A stretch of DNA of 64,000 nt from Sedimentitalea sp039941015 (GTDB lineage: Bacteria; Pseudomonadota; Alphaproteobacteria; Rhodobacterales; Rhodobacteraceae): NCBI RefSeq assembly GCF_039941015.1, contig NZ_JBDVFI010000009.1. One strand, written 5' to 3'. The stretch's first letter is position 1. Each line of letters begins with the position of its first letter. Position numbers and translations under genes: made by a program. The notes beneath the pieces were generated by a model. That model saw only the letters and a list, made by a program, of their open reading frames with translations. It ran no database searches and was not told where the DNA came from. Positions 25,224 to 33,485 of the stretch are shown one piece after another.

Positions 25224-26494
25224 TCCGCAGCCTTCCGTGTCACGTCACCCACGGCACCGGACCCGATCACTCGCTCAAGCTCTTCACCGGTGTAACCAAG
25301 CACGCTTGCCAGGATTTCTTCAGTGTGCTCGCCCAACAGCGGCGAACGCTCAACCTCTACCGGACTGTCGGACAGTTTGATCGGGCAGCCGACGCTGATG
25401 TATTCGCCACGCTCAGGATGATCGACCTTGACCAGTGTGCCGGTTTTATAGAGGCCTTCGTCCTCGGCGATTTCCTTCATCGACAGGATCGGACCCACAG
25501 GGATGTTCAGCGGGTTACAGATGTCCATCACCTCGAATTTGGTCTTGGTCATGGTCCATTCTTCGATCCGCGCAAAGATCGCGTTCAGCTTGTCCAGCCG
25601 TTCCGGCGGGGTCTGATAACCCTCTTTGGATTTCCATTCAGGCTCACCGATCACATCACAGATCTTTTCCCAAACTGCCGCCTGCGTGATAAAATAGGTA
25701 TAGGCGTTGGGATCATCCTCCCAACCTTTGCATTTCAGGATGCGACCGGGTTGGCCGCCGCCGGAATCGTTGCCTGCGCGAGGGGTTGCATCGCCAAATG
25801 GTATGCCTTCACCGAATTGGCTGTATTCGTTCAACGGACCGGCGGCGAGACGTTGCTGATCGCGCAGCTTGACCCGCGCGAGGTTCAGCACACCATCCTG
25901 CATCGCGGCGGAGACTTTTTGTCCGCGACCTGATTTTTCGCGGTGGAACAGCGCTGTCACAATGCCCAGACACAGATGCAACCCGGTGCCGGAATCGCCG
26001 ATTTGCGCGCCGGTCACCAGCGGCGGGCCATCCCGGAACCCCGTGGTTGAGGCCGATCCACCTGCACATTGCGCGACGTTTTCATAAACCTTGCAGTCTT
26101 CGTATTTACCCGGTCCGAACCCCTTGATCGAGGCCATGATGATACGCGGATTGATCTTTTGGATATTCTCCCAGCTGAACCCCATGCGATCCAACGCACC
26201 CGGAGCAAAGTTTTCCACCAGCACGTCGCATTCCTGAATCAGCCGGGTCAGAATCTCCTTGCCGGTCTCGTTCTTTGAGTTCAGCTCAATCGACCGCTTG
26301 TTGTGGTTCAGCATGGTGAAATACAGGCTGTCCGCACCCGGCACATCGACCAATTGCTTGCGGGTGGCATCGCCGACACCGGGGCGTTCCACCTTGATCA
26401 CGTCTGCTCCGAACCAGGCCAGCAACTGTGTGCAGGTCGGTCCCGACTGGACGTGGGTGAAATCGAGAACCTTGATTCCTTCAAGTGCTTTCAT
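25220..26494 (-). CDS. frc: Formyl-CoA:oxalate CoA-transferase
   Basis: Class III CoA-transferase that moves CoA from formyl-CoA (or succinyl-CoA) to oxalate. The 424-residue length and the N terminus DFTHVQSGPTCTQ match the Oxalobacter and E. coli enzymes. The catalytic Asp is Asp167 in GAQIGDSGTGLH; Gln16 and the glycine loop SGGGQPG are present. From memory of the Oxalobacter sequence, its Trp48 is replaced here by Gln47. Next gene upstream on this strand is oxc (23-base gap), giving the complete oxalate to formate module. Confidence 0.93.
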   Translation of the reverse strand: MKALEGIKVLDFTHVQSGPTCTQLLAWFGADVIKVERPGVGDATRKQLVDVPGADSLYFTMLNHNKRSIELNSKNETGKEILTRLIQECDVLVENFAPGALDRMGFSWENIQKINPRIIMASIKGFGPGKYEDCKVYENVAQCAGGSASTTGFRDGPPLVTGAQIGDSGTGLHLCLGIVTALFHREKSGRGQKVSAAMQDGVLNLARVKLRDQQRLAAGPLNEYSQFGEGIPFGDATPRAGNDSGGGQPGRILKCKGWEDDPNAYTYFITQAAVWEKICDVIGEPEWKSKEGYQTPPERLDKLNAIFARIEEWTMTKTKFEVMDICNPLNIPVGPILSMKEIAEDEGLYKTGTLVKVDHPERGEYISVGCPIKLSDSPVEVERSPLLGEHTEEILASVLGYTGEELERVIGSGAVGDVTRKAAE

Positions 26495-26517
26495 TGCGGT
26501 ATTCCTGTTCCGAGTAA

Positions 26518-28275
26518 CTACTTGCGTGCCTGTGGGTAAAGCGCTTGCGCCACCACCGACTGCGGATTGAGATTGCCGATATTGCCGCTTTCCTTGCCGG
26601 CGGCCGGGTCGATCACCGCGTTGATCAGGGTGGGCTTGCGACTGGCAAAGGCCTCGGCGATCGCTTGTTTCAGCTCGTCAGCATTGGTGACATGCGCACC
26701 GACACCACCAAAGGCCGCCATCATCTGATCATAACGGGAGTCCGGCACAAAAACCGTGGTCGCCGGGTCGTCTCCTCCGGACCAGTTTTCGCCGTCACCG
26801 CGATATATACCGTTGTTGTTCATGACCACGATGCAGACCGGCAGGTTGTAGCGACAGATGGTTTCCACCTCCATGCCGCAAAAGCCAAAGGCGCTGTCGC
26901 CCTCGACCGCCAGAACCTGATTGCCGGTTTCGACCGCCGCGGCCACGGCGCTGCCCATGCCGATCCCCATGATACCCCAGGTGCCGACATCCAGGCGCTT
27001 GCGTGGCTTGATGACGTCGACAATCGACCGGGTCAGATCAAGCGCGTTGGCGCCTTCGTTCACCAGTACCGTATCCGGGTTGTCGGCGATGACCTGCTTC
27101 ACCACCCCAAGTGCGGAATGATAGTCCATGGGCGAGTTGTTGTTCTGCAGGCGAGGCGCCATTTTTGCGACATTACCAACAACCTTGTCGCGCACCGCGC
27201 CAGTCCAGCTTTCGTCCGGCTTTTTCCAATCGCTGCCGATGGCGTCCAAAAGCGCTGTGGCGCAGCTTTCGATATCACCGATCAGCGGAGCCGTTATCGA
27301 CTGGTTCGAGTCCATCTCGGTTGGTTCAATGTCGATCTGAACAAAGGACTTGGCGCCCTTTTCACCCCAGCCCGGCCCTTGTCCATGGCTCAGCAACCAG
27401 TTCAGACGCGCACCGATCAGAAAGACGCAATCGCTTTGCTTGAGCACAAGCGACCGCGCCGCCGAGGCACATTGAGGGTGGGTATCAGACAACAGCCCCT
27501 TGGCCATCGACATCGGCAGATACGGAAAGCCCAGCGTTTCGACCAGTTCGCGCACCTTGTCGTCGCACTGCGCATAGGCCGCGCCCTTGCCAATGATGAT
27601 CAGCGGCTTCTTCGCCGAAGACAGCACCTCGACAGCACGGGCGACCGCATCGGGGCCGGGAACGCTGGCGGGGTTCGGATCAACCACTTTGATCAGCGAC
27701 TGCTCGCCTTCCACCGCGTCCATAACCTCGCCCAAAAGTGCACCGGGCACGTCCAGGTAAACGCCACCGGGACGACCGGACAGCGATGCCCGCACCGCGC
27801 GCGCAACGCCCAGACCGATATCCTCGGCATGCAAAATGCGATAGGCCGCCTTGGCATGGGGGCGGGCAATGGCCAGCTGGTCCATCTCTTCATAGTCGCC
27901 GCGCTGAAGATCGACGATTTCACGCTCAGACGAGCCCGAAATCAGGATCATCGGCCAGCAATTGGTTGTGGCATGCGCCAAAGCGGTCAGACCATTCAGG
28001 AAACCCGGGGCCGATACTGTCATGCAGACACCGGGCTTTTTGGTCAGAAACCCGGCCGCAGCGGCCGCGTAACCCGCGTGCTGTTCGTGGCGAAACGAGA
28101 TGACCCGCATACCTTGAGCCTGCGCATAACGCCCCAGATCGGTGATCGGAATACCCGGCACGTTATAGATCGTGTCGATCTCATTCAGCTTCAGCGCGTC
28201 GATCAACAGGTGGAACCCATCGGTCAAAGTCTGTGGCGCGTCATCCTGCGTCTCTGCGACTGCGGATTGTGTCAT
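26518..28275 (-). CDS. oxc: Oxalyl-CoA decarboxylase
   Basis: Thiamine-diphosphate enzyme converting oxalyl-CoA to formyl-CoA and CO2. The 585-residue protein carries the segments FRHEQHAGYAA (activating Glu), HATTNCWPMILISGSSERE and the ThDP/Mg site EGDSAFGFCGMEVETICRYN, all close to the Oxalobacter formigenes enzyme. This makes oxalyl-CoA decarboxylase far more likely than acetolactate synthase or sulfoacetaldehyde acetyltransferase. It lies 28 bases downstream of the GntR gene and upstream of frc. Confidence 0.95.
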   Translation of the reverse strand: MTQSAVAETQDDAPQTLTDGFHLLIDALKLNEIDTIYNVPGIPITDLGRYAQAQGMRVISFRHEQHAGYAAAAAGFLTKKPGVCMTVSAPGFLNGLTALAHATTNCWPMILISGSSEREIVDLQRGDYEEMDQLAIARPHAKAAYRILHAEDIGLGVARAVRASLSGRPGGVYLDVPGALLGEVMDAVEGEQSLIKVVDPNPASVPGPDAVARAVEVLSSAKKPLIIIGKGAAYAQCDDKVRELVETLGFPYLPMSMAKGLLSDTHPQCASAARSLVLKQSDCVFLIGARLNWLLSHGQGPGWGEKGAKSFVQIDIEPTEMDSNQSITAPLIGDIESCATALLDAIGSDWKKPDESWTGAVRDKVVGNVAKMAPRLQNNNSPMDYHSALGVVKQVIADNPDTVLVNEGANALDLTRSIVDVIKPRKRLDVGTWGIMGIGMGSAVAAAVETGNQVLAVEGDSAFGFCGMEVETICRYNLPVCIVVMNNNGIYRGDGENWSGGDDPATTVFVPDSRYDQMMAAFGGVGAHVTNADELKQAIAEAFASRKPTLINAVIDPAAGKESGNIGNLNPQSVVAQALYPQARK

Positions 28276-28303
28276 GTTCGATCTCCGATATCTTCCCGTA
28301 TCA

Positions 28304-29020
28304 CTAGCCAGCTTCCGTTCTTGCCGAACCCAGATTTTCCAACCGGGTCCAAGTCTTGTGAATATGATCGTGCAACCTCATCGTGTGTTCGCGCACCCGC
28401 CGCGACGCGAGGTCGGCGTCTCGTGCCTCAAGGGCTTCGAGGATTTCAATGTGGTCCGCGACAGACCTGCGCGCGCGGTCGCTTTCGCCCATCGCGCGCC
28501 GCCGGATCGCTTTCATGTGCGTGAACAGCCCATCCGCCGTCGTCTTGAGCAACTCACAGCCCGAAAGCTCCAGAATCGTCTGGTGAAACTTGATGTTCGC
28601 ATCCGAGTACTCTTCGAGTTCGGCACGGGCCGCATCGCTACTGTGGCGCATCGCGAAACGCCGCAACGCCTTTAGATCGGCGTCACTGGCAGCCTCGGTT
28701 GCCATCCGGGCCGCCATACTCTCAAGCGCCGCCCAGGTAATCACCATCTGCAGGATCTCATCACGTGACTTGCGAAGCACAAAAACGCCGCGGCGCGGAA
28801 CAATTTGCACTAGTCCTTCGTGAGCCAGCCGCGCCAAAGCTTCGCGGATCGGGGTTCGCGAAACCGCCAGACGTTCGGCAAGCTGCCGTTCGTCCAGCCG
28901 CAAGTCCGCCTCAGGGTGGTAAATATTCATGTTCAGAATGGCTTCTTTCAGAACCTCGAACGTGTGATCCTTCAGCGTGAAGTTCACAGAAATCGGATTC
29001 AGACCGTCACCAATCGACAC
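28304..29020 (-). CDS. GntR-family (FadR/FCD type) transcriptional regulator
   Basis: A 238-residue regulator: N-terminal winged helix (about 15-80, with LAERLAVSRTPIREALARL) and C-terminal helical FCD ligand-binding domain with the metal-site type residues (Asp, His) around EYSDANIKFHQTI and ADHIEIL. The open frame extends to a TTG at 29119, but that would place an operator inside the gene. The GTG at 29020 follows GGGAGGGG at the right distance and is the better start. It is first in the oxc operon and divergent from the isochorismatase-like gene; two TGGTATACCA palindromes in the shared region are its probable targets. The inducer may be oxalate or an oxalate-derived CoA ester (inference). 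Confidence 0.9.
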   Translation of the reverse strand: MSIGDGLNPISVNFTLKDHTFEVLKEAILNMNIYHPEADLRLDERQLAERLAVSRTPIREALARLAHEGLVQIVPRRGVFVLRKSRDEILQMVITWAALESMAARMATEAASDADLKALRRFAMRHSSDAARAELEEYSDANIKFHQTILELSGCELLKTTADGLFTHMKAIRRRAMGESDRARRSVADHIEILEALEARDADLASRRVREHTMRLHDHIHKTWTRLENLGSARTEAG

Positions 29021-29078
29021 GTGCGCACCCCTCCCAAGGCGTTCAGGCAGGCCATCTTGCGAGGCACCTGAAGCTGTG

Positions 29079-29097
29079 TATGTGGTATACCATACAT
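29079..29097. promoter_or_regulatory. Operator-like palindrome, copy 1 (GntR side)
   Basis: Near-perfect inverted repeat centred on TGGTATACCA (29083-29092), with flanks TATG and TACAT. It lies about 60 bases upstream of the regulator start and shares its core exactly with copy 2, 84 bases away. Palindromes of this size fit FadR-type GntR dimers. Confidence 0.75.
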
Positions 29098-29150
29098 CAA
29101 GAACATCACCGGTCAACAAATTTAATTCCGTTGAAAATCAGACAACTACC

Positions 29151-29180
29151 TTGACATTTTCTATGGTGGTATACCACATA
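29151..29180 (+). promoter_or_regulatory. Promoter -35 element and operator copy 2 (isochorismatase side)
   Basis: A consensus -35 TTGACA (29151-29156) is followed by the palindrome GTGGTATACCAC (29166-29177). The palindrome fills the spacer and -10 region, so a bound regulator would block RNA polymerase. The -10 itself is not clear. It drives the plus-strand gene starting at 29215. Confidence 0.65.
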
Positions 29181-29214
29181 CCTGACGTATCGAATCTACG
29201 GATTGGACAAACAG

Positions 29215-29757
29215 ATGCTGATAAGGGCAACAGATTCGGCGCTTGTGGTGATTGACATGCAAGAGCGCCTTGTACCGGCCATGCAGGCACCGGCGCGCAC
29301 CATAGCCAATACGCGCCTTTTGCTTACGGCCGCCAACCGTACTGGGGTGCCTGCACTTCTGACCGAACAGTATCCTGAGGGCCTTGGCCAAACCGTGCCC
29401 GAGGTACGAAACGCCGCAGAAGGCGCACAAGTCCTGCCCAAGATGCATTTTTCATGTATGGAAGACCCAGCGTTCGCCAAAGCGTTTCGCGCGCTTGGAC
29501 GCAAGCAGGCCATACTTGCCGGAATGGAGGCACATATCTGCGTGGTACAAACTGCCGAGAGTCTTGTAGAAGCAGGCTTTGACGTCTTTGTCGTATCTGA
29601 TGCGACGGCGTCGCGCACGCTGGATAGCGAACGCGCCTGCCTCGACCGTCTGAGCGCATCGGGCGTCGGCATCGTCACCGCAGAAATGGTGGTTTTCGAA
29701 TGGCTGGGCCGTGCGGGTACACCCGCATTCAAAGAGCTCTTGCCGCTCATCAAGTAA
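29215..29757 (+). CDS. Isochorismatase-family (cysteine) hydrolase
   Basis: A 180-residue cytoplasmic hydrolase of the isochorismatase/nicotinamidase superfamily. The probable triad is visible: Asp14 in VVIDMQ, Lys76 in LPKMHFSC and Cys109 in MEAHICVVQT. Members hydrolyse amides such as nicotinamide, N-carbamoylsarcosine or oxamate-like compounds. The true substrate is unknown; an amide that yields oxalate would fit the context (inference). The ATG at 29215 is used; a TTG 12 bases earlier is weaker. It is divergent from the gntR-oxc operon and 27 bases before sucC. Confidence 0.82.
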   Translation: MLIRATDSALVVIDMQERLVPAMQAPARTIANTRLLLTAANRTGVPALLTEQYPEGLGQTVPEVRNAAEGAQVLPKMHFSCMEDPAFAKAFRALGRKQAILAGMEAHICVVQTAESLVEAGFDVFVVSDATASRTLDSERACLDRLSASGVGIVTAEMVVFEWLGRAGTPAFKELLPLIK

Positions 29758-29784
29758 TATTTCCACACTGGGAGTGAAAAACGA

Positions 29785-30978
29785 ATGAACATCCACGAAT
29801 ACCAGGCCAAGCAGGTGCTGAAAGGGTTCGGCGCCCCGATCGCCAATGGCGTTCCGATCACCAGCCTTGATCAGGCCGAGTCAGCTATTTCTGCGCTCCC
29901 CGGTCCCGTATGGGTTGTGAAGAGCCAGATTCATGCTGGCGGGCGCGGCAAGGGCAAATTCAAGGAACTGGCCGAAGATGCCAAAGGTGGCGTGCGGGTG
30001 TCATTTTCGGCGGATGAGGCGCTGTCCAACGTCAATGAGATGTTCGGCAATACGCTCGTCACCAAACAAACCGGCCCCGCCGGCAAACAGGTCAACCGCC
30101 TCTATATCGAAGACGGTGCCGACATTGAGCGCGAGCTGTATCTGTCGATCCTTGTTGATCGCGAAACCGGCAAGACGTCGTTCGTCGCCTCGACCGAAGG
30201 CGGCATGGACATCGAAGCCGTGGCCGAAGAAACGCCAGACAAGATTCACACCATCGGCATCACCGCCTCGCAGGGCGTGACCGAAGCAGACGCGGACAAG
30301 ATCGCGGACGCCTATGAATTGTCCGGTGACACCCGCGAGCAAGGCAAGGCGCTGTTCAAGGCGCTGTACGAAGCATTTTCCTCGAAAGACATGAGCCTGC
30401 TGGAAATCAACCCGCTGATCGTCACCAAGGCTGGCGATGTTCAGGTGCTTGATGCCAAGATCTCGTTCGATGGCAACGCGCTGTTCCGCCACCCCGACAT
30501 CATGGAACTGCGCGACGAGACCGAAGAAGACGACAAGGAAATCGAAGCGTCAAAATATGACCTCGCCTATATCGCTCTGGATGGTGAAATCGGCTGTATG
30601 GTCAACGGTGCGGGCCTTGCCATGGCGACGATGGACATCATCAAGCTCTATGGCGCCTCGCCTGCGAACTTTCTTGATGTTGGCGGCGGCGCGACCACCG
30701 AAAAGGTTACGGCAGCCTTCAAGATCATCACCTCCGATCCCAACGTCAAAGGCATCCTGGTCAACATCTTTGGCGGCATCATGCGTTGCGACGTGATTGC
30801 CGAAGGCGTGGTCCAGGCGGTCAAGGACGTGGGGCTTCAGGTGCCGCTGGTCGTACGCCTCGAAGGCACCAAGGTCGAAGAGGGCAAGGCCATCATCAAT
30901 GACAGCGGTCTCAACGTGATCGCAGCGGACGATCTGGATGACGCCGCGCAAAAAATCGTCAAGGCCGTGAAGGGGTAA
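29785..30978 (+). CDS. sucC: Succinyl-CoA synthetase-type ligase, beta subunit
   Basis: ATP-grasp beta subunit (397 residues) of an ADP-forming acyl-CoA synthetase: opens with MNIHEYQAKQVL, has the grasp motif SQIHAGGRGKGKF near residue 47 and the CoA-ligase domain with NIFGGIMRCD near residue 326. No sdh, mdh or sucAB genes are adjacent. It sits instead with the oxalate genes under a shared control region, so it may be a dedicated second copy that recycles succinate to succinyl-CoA for oxalate activation, or a ligase for another dicarboxylate. The GGGAG box before the ATG supports the start. Confidence 0.9.
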   Translation: MNIHEYQAKQVLKGFGAPIANGVPITSLDQAESAISALPGPVWVVKSQIHAGGRGKGKFKELAEDAKGGVRVSFSADEALSNVNEMFGNTLVTKQTGPAGKQVNRLYIEDGADIERELYLSILVDRETGKTSFVASTEGGMDIEAVAEETPDKIHTIGITASQGVTEADADKIADAYELSGDTREQGKALFKALYEAFSSKDMSLLEINPLIVTKAGDVQVLDAKISFDGNALFRHPDIMELRDETEEDDKEIEASKYDLAYIALDGEIGCMVNGAGLAMATMDIIKLYGASPANFLDVGGGATTEKVTAAFKIITSDPNVKGILVNIFGGIMRCDVIAEGVVQAVKDVGLQVPLVVRLEGTKVEEGKAIINDSGLNVIAADDLDDAAQKIVKAVKG

Positions 30979-30982
30979 GAGC

Positions 30983-31882
30983 ATGTCCATTCTGATCGAC
31001 AAGAACACGAAGGTCATCGTTCAAGGCCTGACCGGCAAGACCGGCACATTCCACACCGAACAGGCACTGGCCTATCACGGCACCCAGATGGTTGCGGGAA
31101 CCCACCCGAAAAAGGGCGGCACCGACTGGACCGGATCAAACGGTGAAACCCTGCCGATCTTCGCCAGCGTCGCCGAAGCCAAGGATGCAACTGGTGCAAC
31201 CGCCTCGGTCATCTATGTTCCCCCCGCCGGTGCGGCGGCGGCCATCGAAGAAGCTATCGACGCGGGCATAGACCTGATCACCTGCATCACCGAAGGCGTC
31301 CCGGTGCTCGACATGGTGCGGGTCAAGGAAAAGCTCGACGCGTCGCCCAGCCGCCTGATCGGCCCCAACTGTCCCGGCCTGATGACGCCGGATCAGTGCA
31401 AGATCGGCATCATGCCCGGTTCGATCTTCAAGAAGGGATCGGTCGGCGTGCTCTCGCGTTCCGGCACTCTGACGTATGAGGCAGTGTACCAGACCACCGT
31501 TGCCGGTCTTGGCCAAAGCTCGGCCGTCGGCATCGGCGGCGACCCGGTCAAAGGGACCGAGTTCATCGATGTGCTGGAACTGTTCCTCGCGGACGACGAA
31601 ACCCAATCGATCATCATGATCGGCGAAATCGGCGGCAGTGCCGAAGAGGACGCCGCGCAATTTCTGATCGACGAGGCCAAGAAAGGCCGCAAGAAACCGG
31701 TTGTCGGCTTTATCGCCGGTCGTACGGCCCCTCCGGGCCGGACCATGGGCCACGCAGGCGCCGTGATCTCGGGCGGCAAAGGCGGTGCCGACGACAAGAT
31801 CGACGCGATGCGCGCGGCAGGTATCCAGGTATCCCCATCGCCCGCGAAACTTGGCGAAACACTGGTCGAACTACTGGGCTAA
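30983..31882 (+). CDS. sucD: Succinyl-CoA synthetase-type ligase, alpha subunit
   Basis: Alpha subunit (299 residues), partner of the preceding beta subunit, carrying the CoA-binding Rossmann domain (VQGLTGKTGTFHT near residue 13) and the phosphohistidine His257 in TMGHAGAVI. The segment GPNCPGLMTP is near residue 127. It starts four bases after sucC ends. Whether the preferred acid is succinate or malate cannot be told by eye, as malate-CoA ligases share these motifs. Confidence 0.9.
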   Translation: MSILIDKNTKVIVQGLTGKTGTFHTEQALAYHGTQMVAGTHPKKGGTDWTGSNGETLPIFASVAEAKDATGATASVIYVPPAGAAAAIEEAIDAGIDLITCITEGVPVLDMVRVKEKLDASPSRLIGPNCPGLMTPDQCKIGIMPGSIFKKGSVGVLSRSGTLTYEAVYQTTVAGLGQSSAVGIGGDPVKGTEFIDVLELFLADDETQSIIMIGEIGGSAEEDAAQFLIDEAKKGRKKPVVGFIAGRTAPPGRTMGHAGAVISGGKGGADDKIDAMRAAGIQVSPSPAKLGETLVELLG

Positions 31883-31890
31883 CCCCTTGC

Positions 31891-31917
31891 GGGCGAGGGG
31901 CTGCATGCCCCTCGCCC
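31891..31917 (+). terminator. Strong hairpin after sucD
   Basis: A perfect 11-bp GC stem (GGGCGAGGGGC 31891-31901 with its complement at 31907-31917, loop TGCAT) begins nine bases after the sucD stop. It lacks a T-tract, so it may be a terminator of reduced strength or an mRNA 3'-end stabiliser. The next gene starts 187 bases on. Confidence 0.55.
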
Positions 31918-32103
31918 ACAGAAATCCGGGCGACGGAATGTCGCGCTGCGACTAAAGTCTGCCCATTCTTCGCGATAGATTATTGCGCACGGGCATCAAT
32001 TGCTTTCTATATCGAACCCACAGGATTGGCTTCACGGCCTCTCCCCAGTACTTTCATGCTTTGATCCTGTGCGTCGGAAGACGCAAAATACGGAGACAGT
32101 CCC

Positions 32104-33156
32104 ATGCCTTACAAGATCCTCATTCTGGGTGCCTCCTATGGCTCGCTGCTGGGCACCAAATTCCTTGCCGCAGGGTACGATGTCACGCTGGTCTGCCGCG
32201 ACAAGACAGCGGCGCTGATCAACGACAAAGGCACCGAGGTGCGGATCAAGTTGCGGGACGAGGACGACCACCGCAGCATCCTGTCCGCTGATCTTAGCGG
32301 CAAACTGGATGCACAGACGCCCGAGAGCGCACAACCACAGGATTATGATCTGGTCTGCCTCGCGATGCAGGAACCACAATATTCGCACCCCTCGCTGCGC
32401 GACCTGCTGGGGCGGGTGGCCGAGGCGAGGGTGCCGTGCATGTCGATCATGAACATGCCCCCCCTGCCCTATATGCGGCGCATTCCCGAGCTCGACTGCG
32501 CGCCGCTTGGCGGTGCCTATCAGGACCCGGAAATCTGGAACAAATTCGATCCTGCGCTGATGACCCTGTGCTCGCCCGATCCGCAGGCCTTTCGCCCGCC
32601 GGAAGAGGACGCCAACGTGCTGCACGTCGGGCTGCCAACCAACTTCAAGGTCACTCGCTTTCACGACGCCAAGGCTGATGCCATGCTGGCCGAGCTGGAA
32701 CAGGGCATTCTCGACTACCGGATCGACGGCAAGTACGTGCCGGTGAAACTGCGCGCGTTTGACTCGCTGTTCGTGCCGTTTGCCAAATGGGCGATGCTGG
32801 CCACCGGCAACTACCGCTGCATCCAGCCCGGCGACCCCATCGCCATCCGCGATGCGGTGCATGGTGATATCGAAAAATCCCGCGCAATCTATGGCGCGGT
32901 GAATAATCTGGTGGTGGGACTTGGCGCCGCGCCCGAAGACATGGTGCCCTTCGAGAAATACGCGAAAGCGGCCGAGGGCCTGCTAAAACCCTCCTCCGCC
33001 GCCCGCGCCATCGCCGCCGGAGCACCTGCCATCGAACGGGTCGACAAGCTGATTATGTTGATCACCCGATCCTTGGGCCAAGACAACACCAACCTCGCCG
33101 CCACGGTGGAACTGGTGGACCAGAAATTGGCCGAGAACCAGCAGGCGGTGAGTTGA
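32104..33156 (+). CDS. Ketopantoate reductase-like NAD(P)-binding protein
   Basis: A 350-residue dehydrogenase-like protein. The N-terminal Rossmann motif ILGASYGSLLGTKFL and the CRDK element after beta2 match the ApbA/PanE N-terminal domain; the C-terminal half is helical. Canonical PanE is about 300 residues, so this is a divergent relative that probably reduces another 2-oxo acid or acts on a different NADPH substrate. It follows sucD on the same strand after a hairpin and is not clearly in the same transcript. Confidence 0.7.
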   Translation: MPYKILILGASYGSLLGTKFLAAGYDVTLVCRDKTAALINDKGTEVRIKLRDEDDHRSILSADLSGKLDAQTPESAQPQDYDLVCLAMQEPQYSHPSLRDLLGRVAEARVPCMSIMNMPPLPYMRRIPELDCAPLGGAYQDPEIWNKFDPALMTLCSPDPQAFRPPEEDANVLHVGLPTNFKVTRFHDAKADAMLAELEQGILDYRIDGKYVPVKLRAFDSLFVPFAKWAMLATGNYRCIQPGDPIAIRDAVHGDIEKSRAIYGAVNNLVVGLGAAPEDMVPFEKYAKAAEGLLKPSSAARAIAAGAPAIERVDKLIMLITRSLGQDNTNLAATVELVDQKLAENQQAVS

Positions 33157-33485
33157 TCAAACATCAGACCGCTGGATATCCTGAAATGTATTATCGAATC
33201 TGTTGAAGTATCCGGTGTTCTGGCTGACCGAAATGCGTCCCGATCTGAGCTACGAGTCGGTGCTAACGCGGGTTTTGAAGCTCATGGCCCGTTCGACCAG
33301 AATATCCCCGACGTGAACTTATCCATTCGAGACGCGAGGCGTTCCATACTTCGGCTGCGAATTTCTTCAGGTAAGAAACTCGTTCCAACTTGCGTCTCTA
33401 CTGAATGCTCATCGTAAAGTTGGCTAAGCTCGTCGCAACTCAGTTTTTTTCAGTTCGCTCAGTTTTGGTGCTATCATTAACCCCT
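33157..33485. other. Intergenic stretch without a recognisable gene
   Basis: About 330 bases between the ketopantoate reductase-like gene and uvrB, lower in GC than its surroundings. A short frame from 33205 (KYPVFWLTEMRPDLSYES) reads like coding sequence but stops after about 30 codons and could be a gene remnant. The repeats AACTGAG on the minus strand near 33440-33465 form no good hairpin. No RNA gene or clear promoter seen. Confidence 0.5.

Noticed and set aside
26518..28275. Sulfoacetaldehyde acetyltransferase or acetolactate synthase
   Set aside because: Sequence segments match oxalyl-CoA decarboxylase closely and frc is adjacent.
26545..28524. A 659-codon open frame on the plus strand
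   Set aside because: It lies fully antisense to oxc and the GntR gene, which have clear family motifs; its protein is Arg/His-rich without any recognisable fold, as expected from a GC-rich reverse frame.
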